From Burhinus oedicnemus (lineage: Eukaryota > Chordata > Aves > Charadriiformes > Burhinidae), in contig VFFE01007258.1 in NCBI GenBank assembly GCA_008921705.1, forward strand, positions 1,914,968 through 1,978,967: a stretch of 64,000 bases of DNA. The letters are read 5' to 3'. Below, piece after piece: positions 26,341-39,600 of the stretch (its first letter is position 1; the number at the start of each line of letters is the position of its first letter). The translations under genes and the position numbers were made by a program. The notes under the pieces are model-generated. The model worked only from the letters and a program-made list of their open reading frames with translations. It was not told the DNA's origin and made no database searches.

Positions 26341-28124
26341 TGGCACTCCAAAGCAGGCAGTCCAAGTTCAATTATGCGAGCATTAAAACTGAAACCTCAG
26401 GGGCATCTCTTGGGTTGTGTATGTAGGCTGGTTGCTTAACTTATGGACTTCTGGCTGTTCTTTGGACCCAGAGTCTTATTTGCCTGAATGAGTAGGCACA
26501 CATGCATTTGTATCCACACAGCAGAAGGTGAAGCCATTTAATGTATAGGTTTTTTCCATTTTAGCATAGCTGGAAATATTGCATGTTTTGCTTATTAGAG
26601 CACAGGAGTGAGCCTGCAGCACTGAAGGCCACGCTGGTATCTGCTTGTAACGAGGCCCAGCCCCTGCATTAGCCTAGCTTGTCTTTGTTCTACCTGGTCC
26701 ACAGATGCTCTAGTCATTCTTTGGGATTTGTTTTTCCATGAATCCCCAAGTGCTGCATATTGAGATAATTGGGCTCAGGCTCCAAACCAATTTTGTGATT
26801 AGATGAGTGCTTATCACTCAGCTCAATCACACAAAATGCATGTCAGCCAAAAACAACAGGTAACATTGAAGCAGAATTGATCATCTGGACTATCAGCACC
26901 TGTATACTAGTAACTACACAGACACATCATGATCATAGCTTGCGTTTCATTCCAAAATGACACCAACAGCATCAGAAGTGGCCAATCAGTGCAACGGAAA
27001 TAGACTAAGTTAGTTGGAGACAGCACTCTTCTTTCTCTGGAGTAAAGCAAGGGGAAACCCAGCTGTCCTTTCTCCAAGATGTTCTGAATAATCTGCTTCC
27101 ACTGGTAATTCAAGAGTAGTAAATAATCTCTAGTCAAACTTTTTCCTTATTATTAAACTGCTCATAGGTTACTTCCGTTCTTCAGCCAAGTCCTTTCCCT
27201 GTTACAACGCTTAATTCCCCTTTCCAGCATCACCTGAGCAGCCTGCTGCAAGTCCATCTGCCAGTCACATTCATGGCTTAACATCAGGGGCCGGAAAGCA
27301 TACAAACCACATCTTATTCCTTGCCTCCACTACAAGTCTCTGCTTTCTTCATTTCTGCCTCTCAGTCCTTCACTGAACGTGGGGAGACAAAAGCCACCAG
27401 GAGCATCATGCAATTCATGTTGATCACGAAGAACTGACCTCCCACAAAGAGCTCAGCTGCTCCATAGCCGGGAGGCCTGCGCTCCTTTCTGCCTATTTCA
27501 TTTTGATAGACCAAGACTCCCCAGAGTTTTACTAACATATTTATGCACCCGGTGGGTTATCCCAACAGCCACCAATAAATCTTATTATCTTTCCTCCAAA
27601 GTCTTGATAGCACCGAGTGATTGATGCACTAAAACTTAGTATAAACATGGAGATAAACATCTGCCATTCCTTTCCTTCCTTGTCTTTACAGCACAAGCAG
27701 TTTAGAAGTGACAACCCATTGTTTCACTTTTAGCACAGCTGTTCTAAAGCTGCCTGAATAACAACAGAGGCTATGCAGAAACATTAATCTTTACTTCTTG
27801 GGGGAAATAATGGCTTTACAGCTCATCCCCCACCACAGCTCCCCTTCTTTTTACAGGAAAGCACATGGATAGCACTCTTAAATTGGGGATGATAGATGCC
27901 TAACAACAGCATCTAAAGCAGTGGTACCCAACTTCTGACTCACATACATCAGTACACGAGACAGGCCACATGTAGTCATGCCCTTCTCGAGAAGGAGGAA
28001 ATGATTCAGCCAGACCAGAGTTTACATGTTCTGTGTTTTTACCTACTGATCAGCAAGGCATGTAGACCACTGACTCAGAGACTCCACAAGAAACCTAACA
28101 CATCCCATGGAAAGCTGCTGCCTC
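26341..28124. other. Intron 1 stretch, nothing recognised
   Basis: No exon, repeat family or RNA gene recognised. Confidence 0.55.
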
Positions 28125-28235
28125 AAAGAACTGGCAGTACAAATAGGTATAAGTGGAGCAACTTGCTAGAGGTTGCCCAGCAGGGTCAGCAAGCTATGAA
28201 CCAAACCAGCTACTCTAATTCCATTTGTGGTAGAA
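28125..28235 (+). mobile_element. Probable MIR-like relic
   Basis: ACAAATAGGTATAAGTGGAG, AACTTGCTAGAGGTTGCCCA, GGGTCAGCAAGCTATGAACC and CTACTCTAATTCC follow the MIR order of tail-proximal motifs (the AACTTGCCCAAGGTCACACAG core, then the TTTGAACC region). Divergence is high enough that the call needs an alignment. Confidence 0.42.
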
Positions 28236-30745
28236 ACAGAGGTATCAGTTCCCCCAGCATATAGGCACCTGAAATCCATGATCACTTGGATCTGCTAGAA
28301 TAGAAATTACCTGGCATAGAAAAAACCCTGAAGGATGTAATGAGAGCTATTGTTTCAAATCTGAGCACTTGTGCTGATTTCCGCCTGCTATTGAGGTTCT
28401 CTTCAGTAGTTCCTTAGACTCTGTCCCACCCTAGGAATGGGCAGGACTGAACATCCCTCACCACCCCCCCAAACACTGCAACCCATAACTCATGCTTAGG
28501 AAAAGCTGCAAGTATACACATACATATAATCCTTCAATGTCCTTTCTCAGTTGACTTTCTTTGGTCTACAACACATGACAAAAGACACCCATATATTGAA
28601 GTGAACTCAAAGCATAAGAGAACGCACAGTGAACAGTAAAGACTAGTTTATGAGAAAGGATCAAAAAAGATATATTCTGCCAGAGCCAAATGCTGCACTG
28701 CTCTCCACAGGATTCAAAAAGCTGAAGCACAGTAAGGAACTCCAGTGTGCTGGCTGCAGGATAAGCCTCAGTTAAAAATATATCCCAGCTTGAAAAATTA
28801 ATTTGTTTGATCCCAAACAGGAACACTATGATGGGACAGGAAATTGAACCAAAGCATCCCGAGTTCCAGCGCTGAAAGGCATCAATCATTAATCAATCTT
28901 CTGACTCAAAGGACAAACAAAAAACCTGGAAATTAAGTGAAGTATCAACATCACTTTCCCTTCTGATAGTTCCCTTTGTTATTAGTAATGAGAGTTGGTC
29001 AGAAAACCTATGGCTTTCTTTCCCAGGAAAATACATCCAAAGCAAAATAATCCCTCTCTGAAAATGTTTATTGAAAGTTCTTGATTGAATTTTGATTTAT
29101 TTGATTTCTAGACTGAGTTTTCCTTTGACCTTGTTTGAAAAAAAGAATGTTTCTTTACATTTCATTTCAAAACAGCATTTAGAGTATATATGGAGAGCAC
29201 AGGGAAGAAAGAGGAATAGGGACTACTTTTGCATTTTCTATTTCTTAAATATTTACAGTAGAAAAACTGGAAAATGGTAGGGGCAAAAATCCAGACAGAA
29301 TAACAAGGTTAGGATGATAGTGTTTTTTTAATTGAAATCAGAAACAGGAGGTTTAGCCAAAATAAAACAAAGGAAGAAGTGTTTTACTGTTTTCTTCATT
29401 TCACATGACCACAACATACAATGCTGTCAAAACAAACATGACTTCGCAGCAAATGTTCTCTTCACTTCCAAAAAGTATTACATTTGAAATATTTAATATT
29501 GGAAGAAAAAAATTAACTTAATCATTTTTTAAATCCCTAGAAATAATTAAAAAGCAATTCATCAATTCTACATGGTTTAAAGGAAAGCAGATATCCAGTA
29601 TGCCACGTTAATTTATCATACTGGAGAATGAACCGTGAAGTCAATAGGAATTTATTGGCTAAGTACCATCACCACAAGTTTCCCTTCCCTTTTACCTTGG
29701 TGGTAAGTTAAATATACTAACCTGAGGAGATTAAGGGGTGCATTGAAGTACACAGGAGGGCTAAGCATGGAAGCAGATTCACTTTATCTGACTGGCAACT
29801 TGGCCAAAGTCAGAGGTGCATCAGGACAGCAGGGGATGGTGTTGCATCATGGTAAAATTCATCCCTGCTTTTCCTCTACCATTTTAGGGCCCATAGGTAT
29901 TTGCTGTAAACTAGAGCAATCACCAGAAAAATGTCCCAGGAACGGGGGGGAGCATGAGCTCCACTCCCACCATAACAGAGACAGACGACTGCTGGTAAGA
30001 ACCCAGCACAAGGCAGCGTTACCCAGCCTATCACTCAGCATCAGCTGTAATAAAATAAAACCAGACATTACAGAAACCCCAAAGAAACTTATTTTAAAAA
30101 CACCACATAAAAGATTCTCATCCTGAAGCATTTATTTCTATTTAGCTGTTTTTCAGTTTTGCTCAGTTCCCGCCACAGACCCTAGAGCAGCAGGGAGAAA
30201 GCACTTAAACTGTCAACCCTGATGTGCCACGCCGCACTTACACCTAGGAGAGCCACAGGGGTGCACAGCTTGCTGACAACCTCAACAGAAACAAACAGGG
30301 CACCTGAGCTGCTGGGTTTTAAGGCACTGGTGGCTTAGGGGTCATTGCAGCAAGACCCAATGGGTTTGCTTTGGCATCTGAAATAAAAGAGCTTGCCAGG
30401 TGCATCCTCTCCCAGAGTAATCATCCACAGCATTAGCAGAAAGTTAAACACTTCACTATTCCAGCCCAACACAGCATTTTAATCTATTAGTGGAAAATGA
30501 GATGCCTCCGTCCATATTACAGGAGCACACGCACTCCCCTGCCTATATATAAAGCCCTTTCATTTTTATGACCAGTACAATAGTTCTGTGATAGAGTAGG
30601 CTATAATATTTTATTAATGTTAAACTTGTCCACCTGGGAATCTATACAAATCACTGTAATTTTGTCTCACTAATGTTTGTTATCAATCTTCTCTTCTCAA
30701 TAAAATAGGAGCAAAATATTGCAGAAGTCCCTCTCACAGAATTTA
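28236..30745. other. Intron 1 stretch, nothing recognised
   Basis: AT-rich, no supported gene or repeat. Confidence 0.55.
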
Positions 30746-30776
30746 TTCTTTTTTTTTATTTTTTTTTTTTATTTTT
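30746..30776 (+). repeat. T-rich tract
   Basis: Long T runs broken by single A bases (TTATTT pattern). This is a simple low-complexity tract. Confidence 0.8.
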
Positions 30777-31669
30777 CACCCTTCTCTCTCCCTCTCTTGT
30801 CTGGGCTTCTGTCCAAAGTCACAATGAGTGGAGAATAGGATGTTCGGAAAGTATTTTATAATTCTTTAATCACCACACTTTGACACACTTTAGTCATTTG
30901 GGCCGGAGCATTTTGATATAAGCAGATCCCGTGTAGAGACAGAATCAGGTCAGCAAGGCAATTAATCATCTCCGCATTTACACTCTCAGCAAAACAATAC
31001 AAACACAAAACAATGGATAGAGAAGAGGGGAGGAGGGCCACCGTAACCGTGCTCTGATGGGCAAATAATTGGCTTGGCTTTGCTTCTGCAGTCACAGCGG
31101 AAAGGTGCACAGCTCACGTTTATTAATACACTTGCACAGCCAGCCTCTGGGAACATACAGCGGCAATATGTGGGTGGCTCACTGTCCACGAGCATTTCAG
31201 CAGCAGACTGCTGCAATTTTCTGCGCCTAGCTCTTCTCCTTGCATTGATAGGGGCTTTGTATCCTAAAACAGGGAGTCTGATACCTCAGCTTGTAAATAC
31301 CGTGTAGCGCCTAAGGCTTGATAACTACAGCTTTGTGCTAGTGTTTCAACAAACTTGATGGGAGAAGTAACAGTACAGACTAGTATATGCTGGTTTTTCG
31401 CAGAATGGCTGTTTCCCAGTCTATACTACTCCACACATGCTCCCCTACTTTCACCTACCTGGGAAAACGTCATCAGCTGCTGTGGTTTTAAAATTGTTAT
31501 TAATAGTGCCCCTAACTATCCTGTTGATCTGTTTTTCTATGAGAAGTACGTACAAGCAGCTTCCACAATAGCATGAGCAGGCTGCCCAAAACGTCTTTCA
31601 AATGGTCTTGAAATTAAATCCCACCAAAAGAAATACTATTCTCTCCCTTTCCATTCTAGTACCTCTGGG
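30777..31669. other. Intron 1 stretch, nothing recognised
   Basis: Mixed-composition sequence without a recognisable exon or repeat. Confidence 0.5.
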
Positions 31670-31790
31670 AAAGAGATCTTGTTGCATCCAGCAGTAAACT
31701 GAGGCACAGAAAGGGTATGTGCATGAAAACTTGGGAATCCGGCAGCACCATTGATCTTTTTCCTGCTCGGCCACTCAGCTGAGGGGCACC
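31670..31790 (+). mobile_element. Possible MIR-like relic
   Basis: AGTAAACTGAGGCACAGAAA (31692-31711) matches the GAAACTGAGGCACAGAGAGG heart of MIR. It is followed at the right spacing by ACTTGGGAATCCGGCAG, loosely resembling the next MIR segment. Only the core is convincing. Confidence 0.4.
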
Positions 31791-34700
31791 CCCAGGAGCA
31801 GAATAAACTCACCAGCACAAAGCTTATGGCGAGATAGATGCCTACTCAGTACAAGGTAGATCTAAACACAGTGAGAGCAAGTCCAGGGGTGATTATTCTC
31901 CCCCAATTCATGTGGCTTTGAGCACGCTTAGTGCTTCTGGAATGCGTAGCCTACACCAGACATGAAAGGATCGCAGGGTATGAAGTTTGGGGGTCAGTTC
32001 TCATGATGCCTCTTTTCCACATGGCAACAGGTCTCCTCAGCCAAACACCTTCAGGAAAGCACTTTCCCCAGACATTATCCTTCTCTTGTCCCCACAAAAC
32101 ACATTCACATACCAAAAATTACCCTTGAGAAATCTTCCAGAGGCCAAATAGTTATGAGATAGCTTCTGATTTCGGGACCCTGCTCTGACATCCCCTGGCC
32201 TGAATATTTGCACACAACATCTCACACACACACAGAGCTGTGCAAACTCAAACATCTGAAGACTTGGGGAAAACTCAGAAATCACTTTTCACCACTCCAT
32301 ATGGCCATTGGGAGAGTTTACTGAGCAACACCAAACTCACTGCATTCCTCTCTTCCAACCCCATGGATCAAAGAGCCAAGAAACGAGCTCTTCCCAGTGC
32401 CATCACTGCCCCGGTACTGCCAGTAGTAAGTTCAGTCAGCTGAGAATTACTTGTAGAGAGCCAAGATCAATAAAGCTATAGTGTGGCAGAGGCAGCTCAG
32501 GCAGGCTCACAGGGGGCATAACTAGGAGTGATGGGCTGAAATTAAGCAGAAGGAAAATTTTGGCTGAATAGCAAGAGAAATTTGCTTTGCTAATGGGTCA
32601 ATCAATTAGACCGAGCACACACCTCTCAAGGGAAGCATGCAGGGAAACCTGTCACTAGCATCACTTAAAACTGGAGTGAAGGAGCTCTGGAGGTTGTCAC
32701 TGCATAAGCAATTCTGCAGTTTGCATTTCAGGAGCGCTGCAATTCCCTCTAGCCCATGGGATCAAAGCTGAACCTGTCCAGCTTACAGTACCTGCAGAGG
32801 TCTTAATAACCCTTTCGTATCTATAACAAGCCCACATTTCCAAAGGTAATGCAGCTCTGTTCTCCCTCCCGTCATATTTAATCCTCCCATACTCTCAGAA
32901 TTGCATTCATCCAGCTAACAGTCATTTAGTTTTAGGGTGTTAATTATCTGAAATCTAGCTATCTTATCACCTATCATGGATAGAGCAAGCTACTGAAATG
33001 AGAATTTATGATAGAAAGTACTTAGGTCTCTGCATTAGCCATCCAGAGAGTCTGGAATAATAATTGTCCTATTTTAAAAAGATAAACTTTTACTGATTGA
33101 GTTACCTGTGAGACCTTAGCTTCTTAAAACGCTAATTTGATTAGCTGCAATCATGTGGCCATGACATAAAAGACCTTTGCTTGTTTACCAAGCAAAATAG
33201 AGACTACAAAAGGATAGGACGTTTGTTTCTAAATAGAAGGCGGCAGTGCAAATTCCACAGAGTGAAAATTAAAAGATTGCGTTGGCAGAACAGCAAATGG
33301 ATAAACAAGATGTAAATATAATTACGCTGGGCATTAAGGGAAGATTTTTCAGTGGACAGATCAGAAAGACTGAAGTGTTCTCCAACAAGTATTGTAGGGC
33401 AAACCATTTAAAACCAACAGTAAAATGGATCTTGGTCCATCAGTGCAGGGGCTATGCTTTTCCCACAGCAGCAGGAATCACACCTTGTTGACTTAAGAGA
33501 CCATTATCTGCTGCGTTCTTGCAGTATCATTGCTTACCAATAGTTGGATTTGAACCTTGGCCTGCCGGCATGGTGCTCCCAACAAGAAATTACTTGTTAT
33601 TGAAGGAAGATCACAGGGAAGACAAGAGCACCAGTGACCTACAGCTACAGGAACAGCACAAAAATGCAATGGGTGAGAGTACCGGAGAAACAGAGGGAAA
33701 AGTCCATAATGTAGCAGAATAAGTGAGAGTTAAGAGATAATTTCCAATCAGATGTCTCAATAGGCCCCGCACACGCACATTTCCTGAAACATGCTACAGA
33801 GGCCACTAATCTCATCAGGAGGAGCTGCACTGATCAAACCGTGCTTGTCCTTAAATTACTTCAGATCATGACTGCTCTCCAACCCTGATAACACACCTTG
33901 AAGTCAGTCTTCTACTAACAACGATAATGCCTCTGCTTTTTCTTCAAGCTAGAGTTTTCTTTGTCCTAAAAAGATCAAGAAGGTCAAATATCCCATTCTT
34001 CACCCAAATTTCTCAGACACGCTCGTCTAGATTGACTCAAGGCACTAGACATGCCTATCTCCTCGGCTGCAAATTGTTTCGCAGCTGCTGCCCTTGTCCT
34101 ATTGATGTGACAGAACCTGCCATGGCCAAGGTACCATTTTGACATTTGAATCTTTATCTGCTTGCCCCCTTTTAAATGGCTCAGTGCATTTCTTGAAGGT
34201 ACTTTTTGAAACAAGGCACAATCCCCCAAGCACAGACTCCAGGCTACTCTAAGTTAAAAAACAAGCAGGTTGTCTAGGCACATTTTCACTTTAAACTACA
34301 GCTAGAAATCAAAAAAGCAAGTGAAAACACCCACAAGATTTTGCATATTCAAATCAGTGAAGAAACCAATACCTCTGTTTCCCCAATAGATGGTGCTGAT
34401 AATTTCTTTCTCAGATATTTGTAAATAAAAAGATGGGTTTCTTTTGTGGCAATGCTGTAGTGAGAGCGCTGTGAAATGGGGCAGAGAAGGCAGAGTCCCA
34501 GCAGGAGCCCTGGGGATTCCCATAATAAAGACGCGAAATGAGATTTCTGGCTCAGCCCAGCTGTGTTGCTCATGCTTTTTAATTTCTTTTCATTAAGTGT
34601 TAAGCTCCTGAAACCTTTCCTGAGTCTTTGCAGCACCCTTTTCTTATGTGAGTAAGGATGGAAAGTGTTAAACTGGTAAAGGCTTTTGGGGGAAAAAAAT

Positions 34701-36569
34701 ATACTGGCTTACCAAGGGAAAACAGCAGGAGTAACAGCTTCCACCTTCTGTCACTCCTCTGGAATGACTACGACACCTAAGCTGTAGAAACAACAGTTGC
34801 TTAGCGTTACTGGTTATCACAGTAGAACAGTATGCTTTCGCTAAGAACCTGTTAGAGTTAAAAAATATTTTCCAAATTTCCCTGTTTTTTTCCCCTCAAC
34901 TTCATAAACAAGGATCTGGTTAAATATACCTCAAAGTGTTAGAAATCTACATCAGGGCTTGAGAACTGGCTAATTAAGAAATTCACTTTCCTAATTTGGG
35001 CAAAAGGCAAGCCAACAGAAGGTGTAAGCAGAAGAAAACTACTTCATTGAGAGTAACTGCAATGTTAACAATTTCAGTTGTTTCAAGAGCTCTTAGGAAA
35101 ATTATTACCTTGGCTGTATCCAATTATTTATTTTTTTTTCTTAGCACAACAGAGCTGTTGCATTTGTCCTACAGCTTCTCATCCTAGGCTCAGGCCATTA
35201 TCCTACATCCACAGCATATTTTGTCTCAACTTACATTCCCAAGTGACTGTCTTAAAACTTTAATATTCCTGCTGTATTTTCTCAACTACAGCTTTGTCAG
35301 CCACAAGGGCTATTCAGTCGTTCCAGACCCCAAGCAGCGCTGAAGCAGATGTTAAGACAGACAGAGTCAAGTCATTTTTAAGCACTATATAGTTTACTTG
35401 ACTGCACTGGTTTATGCATTAGGACTAGAAAGTAATGGGAAACCCAGGCAGTCGGACACAGATGGAGTTTTAACAGCAGAGGTGCCATGGTCTGAAATGT
35501 AATGTTTTCTTCCAGGAAAGTGAGAGCAGGAATCGGGCAGAAAACATCCCTGCGGAGCACACAGCAAATGAAAACTGCATTCAGTGATTCATGTTCTCTC
35601 CAGATGAAGCAGCACTCATGGACAATACCAGAGGGATCTGGCCAAAGACCCTCTTTGCAGAAAATAGTCAGCACAGGAGCAAAACATGGGACAAAAGCCA
35701 TCTTTTGCCTGCGACTTCAAGAAGGGGTACTGTCTTGAGATACGCAGACAGTGGGTCTTCCCTACCCCGTATGAATGTGTTGTGCACTTTGTAGCTGGTC
35801 CCCGTGTTCCCTGTACTGTGTAGTGCAGAACTAGTGTAGGGGAAAAAAAAATGAGGAAGACCAGTAGACCCAGAGAGTCAGGGCACGCGCCTTGGTACAT
35901 GCAATATTCCTCATACCACAGGAATTTGCATTTTCACAACTCAAGCAGCTGTCCCTTCAGCAAGTAAGGCTACTTCTTCATTAAATACTCCACAAGATCC
36001 AAGTTGGAAGAAAAATACACTCCTGGAAGTGCTGTGCACAATACGCTACCCTTACTAGTCACTTCCCACTCCCACTAGCAATGCTCAGGCTGTAAAGTGT
36101 AACTAGCCCCATCAACCCACACGCATGGTCCCATGGCAGTCTCGGCCACTCCATTCCCTGCTGAGGTCCAACTTTCCTTATTACTCACAAAACACAATCC
36201 TCATTCCTTCCTTGCACCAGGAATGGACAGGACCAAGTTAGGACAGTAGGAGCAATTGCTTAGATGAGCTTCGTGGAACTAACTGCTGCAGAAATGGCCC
36301 TTACCTAATTCAGTGGACAATTCCATAAATGATGATTTCTTGCTGAGTTCTGTTCAAGCTGACTGTCATGCTCAAAGAACAAAAATTAAGGGAGAAGCAG
36401 CAACATCCAAAATGAGCCTTTGGAAAGAATTATATATGACTAGAATAGGTGCTTTGCCAATGAGCACTAGGAGATCTTCCCCCTCTACCTTTACATCTTA
36501 TTAACAGGGTATTTTAGCACACCAGAGCCTTTGAAGAGATTTAGATTCATGGGTTCCATGGGAAGCAGG
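31791..36569. other. Intron 1 stretch, nothing recognised
   Basis: No supported exon. A fragment at about 33540-33565 (AGTTGGATTTGAACCTTGG) resembles the distal MIR segment but lacks the core, so I do not annotate it. Confidence 0.5.
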
Positions 36570-36695
36570 GCAAGGATTTTAATATGCATGCTACAATTCA
36601 GGAAACTGAGTCACCAAAAGGCACAGGGATTTTTCTGAAAAACCCATAGGAAGTCTGCAGCAGAGCAGATAACTGAGATTTCCAAAGCCTCAGCT
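36570..36695 (+). mobile_element. MIR-like SINE relic
   Basis: CAATTCAGGAAACTGAGTCA, an AAAAGGCACAGGGATTTTTC stretch in place of the AAGTAACTTGCCC core, GGAAGTCTGCAGCAGAGCAG and ACTGAGATTTCC keep the MIR order and spacing. The divergence is that of an ancient amniote SINE. Confidence 0.52.
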
Positions 36696-39600
36696 TAGAC
36701 CCACAAGCACGTGAACTGTCCTACCTCCCCTTCTGTATACGAGACAGCTCTCCCAAAGTAAATACACATATACCTGGGTATGAAATCAGATGCAAATCCC
36801 TTGCTCTGCAGAACTCGGAGGTATTCCAAAATTAGCGTGGGGGAAGGGAAAGAATGCTCTTGAGCTGCAAATGAATAGAAATCAAGCTAACGTACAGCAT
36901 ATATTGCCAATTCTCACGTGCTTGAGTCTAAGCTCTAATCCACAGAGAAAATGGCTCTAAAATATTAACCACTGTCATTACGGAAGGCTCACTTGTGACA
37001 ATGTGTCTTATGGTTCATTTACCAAAAAAAAATGGATGCAATTTTAGCCAGTGTTAAAATTAATCTGCTTTTATCAGAGAACGGAAACTAATCCCACCTG
37101 CCCAGCTCTTCTGTTCTGTTTTCAGGAGACTAACACAGGGACAGCAGGTTTTAAATAACGAGGCCTTTTGCTGAACCTGGGATTCTGTAGGTTTTTACTC
37201 ATCTAGGTTGAAAAAAAACTCTTCCCGAGAGCAAGGCCAACCACCTAGCCTAGACAAGCACAACTCCTACAAGGCCAAGTTCATCACCAGTGCTATCCCC
37301 GATCTGACTGAAATTGGTTACCAACAACAAGACTTTTAACAACTTCTTTGGGGAAGGGCAGTTCTCAGAAGCCAGTCACATCTGTGGTATCTGGAAGGAA
37401 TGAAGGCAGCAGGAACATCCTACTGTACACTCAGCATCATGCACATACAGGCAACCCTCCAAGCAGCTTTATAAACTTTTTCTCACATGCTGAGTTCACT
37501 CAAACCTTTCTCTAAGCTCTTGAAGTCCTACTCCAGCCCAGCTCAAGACAGAGATAAAACTTCAGCTGTTGCATGTCCCTGAGTCAGAAAAGGGTTTCCT
37601 GGGGAAAAAGGAGAAAGACAGGAGGGCCATGAGGAGGCAGAGTTCCCACATAAGCTACCACCCCTTTACAGCTAAGTCACACATCATTGAGCAGCTGGCA
37701 TATCCCCATTGAAGGGGTCTGGGGTGGAGTTGAATGACCCCATTCGCACAAGGAGCTGCCTTCAGAGACTGAGCAGATCCCTCTAGTTCCTGTTCGGCTT
37801 CTTCAGCCTCTTTGTGCATCCAGAAAGTATTAAAGTTTAGCAGAACTGAAATATCATCACTCACTCTCTAGGCTTGAGCTCTCTTTAGATTGTTGCTATT
37901 GACAGCAAACCCTGGAAGAATTATTATTTTTTATTAGTATTATTATTTTCCAGTACTGCATGCATAACAATAGCTCTCTAGATACAGCAAATAGATACAA
38001 GCAAGTGAATGGAACCATAACTGCCTCATGTCTTTCATTTAAAACAAACTCTGATTTTAGTCCTTTTGTTCAGAAACAAATTTAACAAGAATTTAGGAGA
38101 TGTGTGTTGGGGCTGAAATAAATCAGGTGAATAGCAGGAGAGGGAAGCTTGCTGTGACTTCAAAGTACAATGAACACAATGATGGGACGTGGAATAAGAA
38201 AACTAAGGCTGAATTTAATACAAATGACTCCATTGTTATCAAATCTTCTATACAAGCTCTAATGATAATTCAGTTGCATTGTTCATTGGGGAGAAGGTAG
38301 ATGGAGATCATTTAATGTTTTTTAATTAGCAAAATATTTCATCCTGGCTACAATTTACCTTCTGTGTGAGGGAACAGAAGTGGTGTCAATGGCAGGTTAC
38401 AGCTAGCTGTGGCTATGTGGACAGACCTGTGTTCTGCTTATGCACACACTAAGGCAAACGCTATTCAGCAGCAATGGATACCATCAACTCGAAGAGTCTT
38501 GTCAAGATTTCTGCATGGTTCTCATGATCTCCCCCCTTTGCATGACAGATGGGATTGCTGGAGCATGTCATTTCTGATAATAGGACTGAGCTGGTATAAT
38601 AAGCACTTACCTTAAAATACCTTAAAATACTGTTTTTCTATTCCAAAGTAAACACTTCTGATTTATTTAGAAAGTTCAGGGGATATTGAATTGGATTAAA
38701 AGGCAGGACAAGTGCCAAGTCCTGTCTTGAACAAGTCAGTTCCTAACCTGAAGAGGCTGACAAGGAAAGCCTGGCACCTCAATGGAAATGCAGTACAAGA
38801 TACCATCCCAGACCTCCATCAAGACGGTCCCTTTATTCCAACATGATCAGAGCCAAACAAAGAATATTAGACCTGCTCATTCTCATCTTTCTAACGGCAA
38901 AAAGTAATGGAAAGCCTAAAAACTCAAAGCCCAGAAGAGAAAGACCCAAATCAATTGATTTCTGAAAATGACTTCCAGGTTAGTCCACGAGCTTAAGCCA
39001 GCAGAGCAGCTAATGCACCCTGTTATATCTGCAGAGCACAGTTCTATATGATAAGCTCTCCCAGCAGACAAGCAAAAAGCAGACAGATGATTATTGTGAC
39101 TGAGGTACCTGGACTAGCTGCACCATTGGCTGCACGAGGCTGTGTCCCATGCAACTGCTGTGCCTTAGCCTTGCTAGACTGACAGCTACATCACCTTCTG
39201 GGAAGACACAATTTGTCTTTTTCTTACATATGGGTTGGTGTTACCATTTGTCTTGTGACACAACAGGAGTGGTGCTGGTGTGACAGGTGGAAGAAGGGGC
39301 AGTCAGGATGCTATCATGTGCCCATTATCATTCACCAGTGGAAGTGGCCATCCTCACTGCCTTTCAATGCACACAGACATGCCAGGGACTAGACTACAGT
39401 AATAACCAGAGCAAGCCAAACACATCCTTTGTAAAGATCGCCAAAAATAGTGATACATCTAAGTCCAGATTTGTTTTCACATCTCATACAAAAGAAGTCA
39501 TGCAGAAAACTCAAAAACCCTTTTGACCTCAAGGCACATATTTGAAAAAATCTTCTAAGCAGAACTATGAACAGCAATGTGAGATCTGTTCCTTCTAGTT

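Noticed and set aside
33500..33570. MIR-like TTGGATTTGAACCTTGG fragment
   Set aside because: The MIR core and upstream motifs are missing, so a short chance match cannot be excluded.
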